This document shows, piece by piece, positions 4,715-10,418 of a stretch of 10,418 nucleotides of DNA (positions are counted from its first letter, which is position 1; every line of letters starts with the position of its first letter). This stretch comes from Desulfobacteraceae bacterium (GTDB lineage Bacteria > Desulfobacterota > Desulfobacteria > Desulfobacterales > Desulfosalsimonadaceae): positions 1 to 10,418 of the forward strand of contig DAIEHU010000065.1 in NCBI GenBank assembly GCA_027353395.1, read 5' to 3'. Position numbers and translations under genes: made by a program. Below the pieces are notes generated by a model. It had not been told where the DNA came from. It saw nothing but the letters and a program-made list of their open reading frames with translations, and made no database searches.

Positions 4715-7336
4715 ATGAAACGATTTTTCAAAAACTCCCGGTTACTGAGCATTGCCGCGGCCCGCATGGGTTTCCGGAAGCAGACGGAGCAACCAGTATC
4801 GTTCGCTCTGGTTTTTGAAACGTTTCAAAAGACCTTGACCTTGAACAACCGGATATTGGCCTTGATTGCCGGGATGGGCGACAAATTGGGCGGCGATTAC
4901 GTGTTCGACAATCAGTATATCCAGTCCGAATGCGCGGAAGCCGCGCTCCTGACCCATGAACTGATCGTGAGCCTGAATACCTTGGCGCCTCAGAAATACC
5001 TGAGCCTGTTTGATACGTTTCAAACCATCAGTGACGCGATCAAGGAAGAACTGGCGGGGCGTCCCGTGATCCCGAAAACGGACGCGGTGATGCCCTATTC
5101 CAGGATCACACGAGATCTCGAAAATGTCGCGGGCGCCAAAAACGCCAATCTGGGCGAAATCCGGAACATGCTCGGGCTGACGGTCCCGGAAGGATTCGCC
5201 ATCACTTCCCAGGCGTTTGACGCCTATATGTCCGGTAATCACCTCTGGGAAAAAGTCGCCGCCATCACAAGGGCATGGCAAAATGAAGAAATCCCTTCAG
5301 AGCAGGCCTCTCAAGAGATACAGGCGCTGATCAGCGGCGGCGATCTGCCCGGATCGCTCAAAAAAGCCATCTTTCATGCCGTTGACCGCCTTTCCCGGAA
5401 AACCGGAGAGACCAAGCTGTTTTTGGCGATCCGCAGCAGCGCCTGGGGAGAAGACAGCGGGCACAGTTTTGCCGGGCAATATTTAAGCATTTTAAACACA
5501 CCTGTGGAAAACCTCACCAGGGCCTATAAAGACGTCCTGGCAAGCGCGTATGACCCATCGGCAATGGAATACCGGCGGCACAAGGGATTTTCAGAGAGTG
5601 AGGTCGTCATGGCCGTTGGCTGTCAATGCATGATATCTCCCAGGGTAAGCGGCGTATTGTACACATTTGATCCTCAGGCCCCTGAGCGGGATGTGATGTT
5701 GATAACATCCCTGTGGGGCCTGGGCGCGCCCATTGTTGACGGGCGGATGGCTGCTGACCAGTACCGGGTAAACCGCCAGTTCCCTCATGAACAGGCCATC
5801 GTGAGCATCGCCCATAAAAAAGAAAAACTCACTCCCCGGGCCGAAGGCGGCACCGAATTATCCCCGGTGCCCGAAGAAGACCGGTCAATCGCCAGCCTCA
5901 CCCCGAAACAGCTTCAACTTCTGGCGCAATCCGGACTCATGATCGAAAGGCATTTCAAAAAACCATCGGATATCGAGTTTGCATTTGACCAGAATGAAAA
6001 CCTGGTTATTTTACAGGCCCGGCCCTTGAATATTAAGATGGATCGATCGCAGATGGTCAAAAAACTGCCCGCCATCCTGGAAACCGCGCCGGTGCTGTTC
6101 AGCAAAAAAGGATTCATCGCTCAGGGAGGCATCGCCATTGGCAAGGTCTTTATGATTCACCGGGATGAAGACCTGGATGAATTCCCGCCTGGCGCCATCC
6201 TGGTGGCCAAATTCACTTCGCCGCGGTTCGCCAAAGCCATCCGGAAAGTGGCGGGGATTATAACGGATGTGGGCTCAGAAACCGGCCATATGGCGACCAT
6301 TGCAAGGGAATTCCGGGTGCCGACCATTGTCAATACGGAAATCGCCACTCAGGTTTTAAAATCCGGTCAGGAAATCACCCTGGATGCGGAAGAAAATATC
6401 GTATATGATGGCATGATCAGGGAACTTCGCAATTATCACCTGACCGAAAATCCCATTGAAGAGGCATTCGAATACCGGCTCCTGCGCCGTATCCTGAAAA
6501 AAATCGCGCCCCTCAACCTGATAGACCCGTCAGCGACCAATTTCGTTCCCTCGGGTTGCCGCACCATTCATGACATCACGCGGTTTGTGCATGAAAAGGC
6601 CGTGGAAGAGCTCATCAACCAGCAGTATTACCATCACCATGATCCCAATACGGTTTCCGGAAAGCTGAAACTATCCGTCCCGCTGGATCTGGTGCTGATC
6701 GACATCGCGGACGGCCTTGCGCCGGATGTCAAATCCGCCGCTATTCTGCCGGAACAGATCGCTTCCATTCCCATGCGGGCGTTTCTGGAGGGGCTGGTGA
6801 TGCCCGGGGCCTGGAGTAACGAGCCCATGTCTGTGGATCTGGGCAGTTTCATGTCCAGCATGACCCGCACATTTTCCGCCGGCATGGCCACGCCGAAAGA
6901 GATCGGCCAGAACCTTGCCGTCATCTCAAAACCGTTCGCCCATATCAGTCTGCGGCTGGGATACCATTTCAACATGATTGACGCCTATATTACCGACAAT
7001 TCCAACGACAACTATGTTTATTTCCGGTTTATGGGCGGCGTCACGGATCCGGCAAAACGTTCCCGCCGTGCGCAATTTCTTGCCGAGGTGCTCTCCAAAA
7101 ATGATTTCCGCGTTGAAGTCCAGGGCGACCTTGTGGTGGCGCGGATAAAAAAGCTGACCTCCGCCAGAATGACGCAAAAAATTTATCTTCTGGGCGTTCT
7201 GGTTGCCTTTTCCCGTCAACTGGATGTACAAATGCTCAGCGATCAGCATATTGCTTTTTATGCGGAAAATTTTCACCGATTGATCGATTCCAATCTCAAC
7301 CCAAATAAAAATGAGGGGAACTATGATGAGCACTAA
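4715..7336 (+). CDS. PEP-synthase-like phosphotransferase with ATP-grasp and phospho-His domains and an unassigned C-terminal domain
   Basis: This 873-residue cytoplasmic protein has three parts after a helical N-terminal region (1-130). The first is a PPDK N-terminal ATP-grasp domain (about 130-445), with GAKNANLGE at 140-148, IRSSAWGED around R240, GLGAPIVDGRMAADQY, and DIEFAFD ending in QARP (Q434, R436). The second is a swivelling PEP-utiliser domain (about 455-555) with TDVGSETGHMATIARE. H525 is the expected phospho-histidine; the common GG before it is GS. The third is residues 560-873, which lack the PEP/pyruvate TIM-barrel of true PEP synthase or PPDK. They instead contain RLGYHF (747-752), NYVYFRFMGG and RSRRAQFLAEVL. 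The known family chemistry is ATP to phospho-His to acceptor; the acceptor here is unknown. The gene starts 12 bp after its neighbour with only a distant GGAGGG (4691-4696). It overlaps the next gene, which suggests coupled translation. Confidence 0.85.
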   Translation: MKRFFKNSRLLSIAAARMGFRKQTEQPVSFALVFETFQKTLTLNNRILALIAGMGDKLGGDYVFDNQYIQSECAEAALLTHELIVSLNTLAPQKYLSLFDTFQTISDAIKEELAGRPVIPKTDAVMPYSRITRDLENVAGAKNANLGEIRNMLGLTVPEGFAITSQAFDAYMSGNHLWEKVAAITRAWQNEEIPSEQASQEIQALISGGDLPGSLKKAIFHAVDRLSRKTGETKLFLAIRSSAWGEDSGHSFAGQYLSILNTPVENLTRAYKDVLASAYDPSAMEYRRHKGFSESEVVMAVGCQCMISPRVSGVLYTFDPQAPERDVMLITSLWGLGAPIVDGRMAADQYRVNRQFPHEQAIVSIAHKKEKLTPRAEGGTELSPVPEEDRSIASLTPKQLQLLAQSGLMIERHFKKPSDIEFAFDQNENLVILQARPLNIKMDRSQMVKKLPAILETAPVLFSKKGFIAQGGIAIGKVFMIHRDEDLDEFPPGAILVAKFTSPRFAKAIRKVAGIITDVGSETGHMATIAREFRVPTIVNTEIATQVLKSGQEITLDAEENIVYDGMIRELRNYHLTENPIEEAFEYRLLRRILKKIAPLNLIDPSATNFVPSGCRTIHDITRFVHEKAVEELINQQYYHHHDPNTVSGKLKLSVPLDLVLIDIADGLAPDVKSAAILPEQIASIPMRAFLEGLVMPGAWSNEPMSVDLGSFMSSMTRTFSAGMATPKEIGQNLAVISKPFAHISLRLGYHFNMIDAYITDNSNDNYVYFRFMGGVTDPAKRSRRAQFLAEVLSKNDFRVEVQGDLVVARIKKLTSARMTQKIYLLGVLVAFSRQLDVQMLSDQHIAFYAENFHRLIDSNLNPNKNEGNYDEH
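4813..4830. repeat. perfect 18-bp palindrome inside the PEP-synthase-like gene
   Basis: TTTTGAAACGTTTCAAAA reads the same on both strands. A near copy, TTTGATACGTTTCAAA (5009-5024), differs at one base and lies 195 bp downstream in the same gene. They encode similar peptides, VFETFQK and LFDTFQT. The dyads may therefore follow from codon content and not from DNA function. The core TGAAAC/GTTTCA is the hexamer enriched in the upstream regulatory gap. Confidence 0.45.
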
Positions 7337-7721
7337 TCAATCGACCCGGATTCTGGTTCTGGACGATGAACCGATTGTGTGCAAACGGTTGCAGCCGGTA
7401 CTGGAAAAAAAAGGATATGTGGTGGAAACATTTTTTGAAAGCGAAACCGCCCTGAAACGCTTTCTTGAGAATCCGTTTGATATTGTCATTACTGACCTGA
7501 AAATGAAGGGGATGGATGGCATGCAGTTCCTGACCGAGGTGAAACAGCATTCCCCGGCGACAGAAGTCATTGTTATCACAGGATTCGCCACCATGGAAAC
7601 CGCCAAGGAATCATTCCGCAAGGGAGTGTTTGACTTTCTCGCGAAACCCTTCAAGCTGGGGGAGATTCAGGAGGTGATCGAAAAAGCGGAAATGAAACGG
7701 AAACAAGCGATTGACAAATAG
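7326..7721 (+). CDS. single-domain response regulator (stand-alone REC, CheY/Spo0F-like)
   Basis: This is a receiver domain of 131 residues with no output domain. It has the acidic pair D13/D14 (VLDDEP), phospho-acceptor D57 (DIVITDLKMKGMDG), T85 (VITG) and K107 (LAKPF), so all phosphorylation residues are present. Start choice: GAGGGGA at 7313-7319 favours ATG 7326, with ATG 7323 close behind. ATG 7311 overlaps that site and is less likely. The 5' end overlaps the last codons of the PEP-synthase-like gene (stop 7334-7336), which indicates translational coupling. It resembles the receiver of the upstream NtrC-like regulator (shared DDE-x-x-VC, PFDIV, MDG, ITG and KPF), which suggests a shared kinase or a duplication. 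Likely roles are phosphorelay intermediate, phosphate sink, or a partner protein acting on the neighbouring enzyme; the sequence does not decide among these. Confidence 0.92.
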   Translation: MSTNQSTRILVLDDEPIVCKRLQPVLEKKGYVVETFFESETALKRFLENPFDIVITDLKMKGMDGMQFLTEVKQHSPATEVIVITGFATMETAKESFRKGVFDFLAKPFKLGEIQEVIEKAEMKRKQAIDK

Positions 7722-7832
7722 CGCGCCCCGGATGGGCCTGGAATACATGGGAATGGGAACAAAATTATATGCGTCCAGTCAATTAGATAAAAGCGGCGCT
7801 TATAAAAAGGAACCGGCGGAGGGTTGCGCGCT
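7722..7832. other. 111-bp spacer between receiver and kinase genes
   Basis: This is the largest gap within the downstream gene train. I see no sigma-54 motif and no convincing sigma-70 promoter. I also see no terminator hairpin with a T-run. The kinase Shine-Dalgarno GGAGGG lies at 7818-7823. Co-transcription with the upstream genes is plausible, but an internal promoter cannot be excluded. Confidence 0.6.
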
Positions 7833-9365
7833 ATGGACATATCCGTGAACCCCAATCGCCAAATCGGCGACATTCCAAATGTCGATGAAATTTTATCCAT
7901 GGAAAAAGCGCTTTCGGAAAGGCCTTCTTTCAGTATCCGGATCCGCATCACCATAGCATTTATTATAGCGGTTCTTTTCTCTTTCAGCATCGGCGTTTCA
8001 TCCATGTTTTACATTTCAATCATGAATTCAAAACAGAATTTCTTCGACCATGCCACAAAATTCGCCTTTACGGTGGAGCAGGCCAGACGTCATGAAAAAA
8101 ATTTCTTTCTCTATCATGCCCGGACCGATCTTTTTGACGCGCTCTCCAATATTAAAATAGCCGCCACGATTCTTCAGGATACGGCCAATGAAATGCAATC
8201 CCTGCTAAAACGCGACAGTTTTAAAAAATTATCATCTGATCTGAGCCAATATGAAAGGTTGATGCGTGAACTGAGCGCAGCCCAAGACACTCCGGGAAAT
8301 GCCGCCAGCAGCAAGAATCCGGATATCGAAAGCCAGTTGCGCATTTACGGCCATGAAGTGCTGAACCGCGCGATGGACCTCATGGATCAGGAACGCGCCA
8401 AATTTCATGAGGCTGCGAATACGTTCATGCTGGCGGCGGCGTTTTCGCTCATCATCAATTTCATTGTCATGATATGGGTCGCGGCGGAACTGGCGCGCCA
8501 GATTTTACAGCCTCTCGGCCGATTTGTTCAATACACCAATAGAATCGCCGGCGGAGATTTCAGCCTCATCAATCCCAAACGCACCTTCCGAGATGAATTT
8601 TCCAATCTGGCGGTGGCCATCAACCGCATGATATTTGAATTAATGGAAAAGCACAAACAACTGGTGCAATCGCGAAAAATGTCCGCCGTGGGAACCCTGA
8701 CATCTGGAATCGCTCACGAACTCAATAACCCATTAAACAATATCAGCATTACCACGGAGGCGCTGCTGGAAAATCTGGATGGTTTTACCCGCGACGAAAT
8801 TCTGGAAATGCTGCAAGAGATTTTTGTTCAAGTTGACCGCGCCGGCGGCACAGTTCGCAACCTTCTTGACTTTACCCGGCTCGGCCAGTCCAGGGTGGAA
8901 TCCATTGACGCGAGTGTTCTGATTCAATCCAGCCTGAATCTTGTCAAAAACGAATGTCTCCTGAAAGGGATTCAAACAGAGACCGATATCTCCGAAAACC
9001 TTCCTTATGTAAAAGGGAATTTCCGGAATCTGCAGCAGGTGTTTCTCAACCTTCTGCTTAACGGCATTCAGGCGATGCAGGAAAACGGCATTTTTCTTAT
9101 TCATGCCGCAGCGCACGATGAAAAATTCGTTGTTGTTGATTTTACGGACAATGGATGCGGCATCAGTAAAAAAAATCTGGAGCGGGTCTTTGACCCGTTC
9201 TTTACCACCAAGGATGTCGGAAGAGGCACCGGACTGGGGCTTTCCGTAAGTTATGGGATTATTCAAGAGATCGGCGGACGCATCGGCGTTGACAGCAAAG
9301 AAGGAAGCTGGACCACTTTTTCGGTATACCTGCCGGTTGCCGACGGCGGTTTGGCCAGCGAATAA
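7833..9365 (+). CDS. membrane-bound sensor histidine kinase (TM-sensor-TM-HAMP-HisKA-HATPase)
   Basis: This 510-residue kinase has an N-terminal cytoplasmic tail of about 34 residues and a first membrane span at about 39-63. An extracytoplasmic sensor region of about 130 residues (65-195) follows, which I cannot assign to a named family and which looks mostly helical. The second span is at 197-219 and the HAMP linker at about 220-275. The HisKA domain carries phospho-accepting H295 (SGIAHELNNPLNN). The ATPase domain has N-box N410 (NLLLNGIQAM), DNGCGIS, FDPFFTTK and GRGTGLGLS. NtrB-like kinases of this form commonly pair with NtrC-type regulators. The start is ATG 7833 because GGAGGG (7818-7823) lies 9 bp upstream; TTG 7824 abuts that site. 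It follows the receiver gene after 111 bp. Probable partners are the receiver at 7326 and the regulator at 622. Confidence 0.94.
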   Translation: MDISVNPNRQIGDIPNVDEILSMEKALSERPSFSIRIRITIAFIIAVLFSFSIGVSSMFYISIMNSKQNFFDHATKFAFTVEQARRHEKNFFLYHARTDLFDALSNIKIAATILQDTANEMQSLLKRDSFKKLSSDLSQYERLMRELSAAQDTPGNAASSKNPDIESQLRIYGHEVLNRAMDLMDQERAKFHEAANTFMLAAAFSLIINFIVMIWVAAELARQILQPLGRFVQYTNRIAGGDFSLINPKRTFRDEFSNLAVAINRMIFELMEKHKQLVQSRKMSAVGTLTSGIAHELNNPLNNISITTEALLENLDGFTRDEILEMLQEIFVQVDRAGGTVRNLLDFTRLGQSRVESIDASVLIQSSLNLVKNECLLKGIQTETDISENLPYVKGNFRNLQQVFLNLLLNGIQAMQENGIFLIHAAAHDEKFVVVDFTDNGCGISKKNLERVFDPFFTTKDVGRGTGLGLSVSYGIIQEIGGRIGVDSKEGSWTTFSVYLPVADGGLASE

Positions 9366-9394
9366 AGATAAAAATACGCTAAAAGGAGAATATT

Positions 9395-10207
9395 ATGTCG
9401 ATTATCAGTATTTCAAGAGGTTCCTACAGTTATGGAAAAGAAACGGCCGAAAAACTGGCTGCGCAATTGGGCTATGAATGCATTTCACGGGAAATCCTGC
9501 TGGAAGCGTCCGAACAGTTTCATGTGCCGGAAATAAAGCTGGTTCACGCCATTCATGACTCACCCACCATTCTCGATCGATTCACTTTCGGCAAGGAAAA
9601 ATATATCGCCTTTGTTCGTGCGGCCCTGTTCCATCATCTGCAGAAAGACAACGTGATCTATCATGGACTGGCCGGACATTTCTTCCTTCAGAATATCCCC
9701 CACGTTCTGAAAGTCCGGATTATCGCCGATATGGACAGGCGGATCGCCATTGTCATGAAACGGGATCAAATCAGCGAGGATGCGGCTCGGCGCATTTTGA
9801 TCAAGGATGACGAGGAGCGGCGCAAATGGAGCCATTACCTGTACGGCATCGACACGACGGATTCAAAACTCTACGATATGGTGCTGCGAATCGGCCAGTT
9901 GACAGTGGATGACGCTATTAAACTGATCGCGAGCGCCGCCGAACAGCCTTCCTTTAAAACCACGGCGGCGTCTCAACGGATGATGGATGATATGGCCTTG
10001 GCGTCGCAAGTGGAGGCGGAACTGGTGACGGAATTTCCAGGCGCCTCCGTTTCCGCTGAAAAAGGAAAGGTGAAGGTCACTGTTAAAGGCCCTATTGACA
10101 AAAGTGAGACCATTACCGAGCAGGTTAAACAAATCATCGTAAAAAGAGAAGGAATCGAAACCATAGCGGTCAACGTTATTCAATCCGCATTGGACGTGAA
10201 CTTTTAG
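9395..10207 (+). CDS. cytidylate-kinase-like protein with C-terminal BON-like domain
   Basis: This is a 270-residue cytoplasmic protein. The N-terminal 190 residues resemble the cytidylate kinase-like family (Cytidylate_kin2). ISISRGSYSYGKETAEKLA carries a P-loop-type G9-xxxx-G14-K15, followed by LGYECISREIL, VIYHGLAGHFFL, LKVRIIADMDRRIAIVMKRD and a lid-like stretch with DDEERRKW. The family is related to NMP kinases, but many members sit beside signalling genes and have no proven nucleotide substrate. Residues 203-270 look like a BON domain (ASQVEAELVTEFPGA, KVKVTVKGPID, GIETIAVNVI), a small fold usually tied to envelope or ligand binding. No signal peptide is present. AAGGAG 6 bp before ATG 9395 supports the start, 29 bp after the kinase gene. 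Kinase-like assignment is good; the BON call is moderate. Confidence 0.8.
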   Translation: MSIISISRGSYSYGKETAEKLAAQLGYECISREILLEASEQFHVPEIKLVHAIHDSPTILDRFTFGKEKYIAFVRAALFHHLQKDNVIYHGLAGHFFLQNIPHVLKVRIIADMDRRIAIVMKRDQISEDAARRILIKDDEERRKWSHYLYGIDTTDSKLYDMVLRIGQLTVDDAIKLIASAAEQPSFKTTAASQRMMDDMALASQVEAELVTEFPGASVSAEKGKVKVTVKGPIDKSETITEQVKQIIVKREGIETIAVNVIQSALDVNF

Positions 10208-10208
10208 C

Positions 10209-10228
10209 AGACAGGCGGATTCCTGTTT
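10209..10228 (+). terminator. weak hairpin after the cytidylate-kinase-like gene
   Basis: AGACAGG at 10209-10215 can pair with CCTGTTT at 10222-10228, giving a 7-bp stem with one G-T pair and a 6-nt loop. Only a mixed TC/TA stretch follows instead of a T-run. It could be a partial terminator or an mRNA-stabilising hairpin between two genes. Confidence 0.25.
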
Positions 10229-10243
10229 CTAATAATCTGAAAA

Positions 10244-10418
10244 ATGGCCAGTAAAAATATCATGATTGCACCTGACGCCTCCAACCATCCGGGTATTCCC
10301 GATTCAGAATATCCAAAGTGGAAGGGGTTGGCCTATAGAAAAATTATCACGGAAGAAAAACTGGATGAACTCATAAAAAAATCCGGTCATTTATCCTGCA
10401 ACACCGATGAAATGCTCA
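10244..10418 (+). CDS. unrecognised protein, N-terminal part (3' end outside window)
   Basis: An ATG at 10244 opens a frame that stays open to the window end, giving at least 58 residues beginning MASKNIMIAPDASNHPG and continuing with EYPKWKGLAYRKI, then TEEKLDELIKKSGHLSC. It is on the same strand and 36 bp after the preceding stop, so it could be the next gene of the train. There is no strong Shine-Dalgarno; an in-frame ATG at 10262 is an alternative start. I do not recognise a family. The composition is soluble, with no signal peptide or membrane span in the visible part. Confidence 0.5.
   Translation, partial: MASKNIMIAPDASNHPGIPDSEYPKWKGLAYRKIITEEKLDELIKKSGHLSCNTDEML

Noticed and set aside
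4742..5281. Minus-strand open frame of 179 codons opposite the PEP-synthase-like gene
   Set aside because: The + strand encodes recognisable ATP-grasp sequence here; the minus translation has no family pattern.
7311..7325. Upstream ATG 7311 as the start of the stand-alone receiver
   Set aside because: The Shine-Dalgarno GAGGGG lies at 7313-7318, overlapping this start; ATG 7326 (or 7323) is correctly placed behind it.
7712..7740. TTGACA at the end of the receiver gene as a -35 box for the kinase gene
   Set aside because: No acceptable -10 hexamer is found 15-19 bp downstream; the region is GC-rich.
7824..7832. TTG 7824 as the start of the histidine kinase
   Set aside because: It directly abuts the GGAGGG site at 7818-7823; ATG 7833 has normal spacing.
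8733..9266. Minus-strand open frame of 177 codons opposite the histidine kinase
   Set aside because: It lies fully within the HisKA/HATPase coding region and has no supporting motif.

Overview
The window looks like a chromosomal segment of an anaerobic Desulfobacterota-type bacterium (the former Deltaproteobacteria, for example Desulfobacterales). That assignment is inference. It rests on moderate GC content, dense co-directional genes, an NtrC-type sigma-54 activator beside a good -24/-12 promoter, and a gene set (Usp, TauE/SafE, TIGR02186-like protein, PEP-synthase-like protein, cytidylate-kinase-like protein) that I associate with that group. All genes lie on the + strand. I saw no tRNA, rRNA, CRISPR array or transposase.

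Layout. Positions 1-513 are the 3' end of an AMP-forming acyl-CoA/acetyl-CoA synthetase, apparently a separate unit. After a short spacer with a possible housekeeping-type promoter, 622-1992 encodes a complete NtrC-family response regulator (REC, AAA+ with GAFTGA, Fis-type HTH). The gap 1993-2530 is the only long non-coding stretch. It holds a 17-bp palindrome, several copies of the hexamer TGAAAC/GTTTCA, a repeat-like element with 17-bp inverted ends, and a textbook sigma-54 promoter at 2461-2476. From that promoter runs a tight gene train: universal stress protein (2531), TauE/SafE-type transporter (2991), TIGR02186-like exported and membrane-anchored protein (3917), a large PEP-synthase-like phosphotransferase (4715) and a stand-alone receiver protein (7326). 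After 111 bp come a membrane histidine kinase (7833) and a cytidylate-kinase-like protein with a BON-like tail (9395). A further reading frame starts at 10244 and leaves the window.

Working model (inference). The membrane kinase senses an envelope or metabolic signal and phosphorylates the NtrC-like regulator and/or the stand-alone receiver. The regulator then activates the sigma-54 promoter and so the operon, which in turn encodes the kinase, giving a feedback loop. The output genes combine anion (probably sulfur-compound) export, a membrane-anchored periplasmic partner, a Usp protein, and a PEP-synthase-like enzyme. That enzyme keeps the ATP-grasp and phospho-histidine domains but replaces the PEP/pyruvate barrel with a C-terminal region I cannot assign. 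This enzyme and its regulatory setting are the best candidates in the window for an undescribed system.
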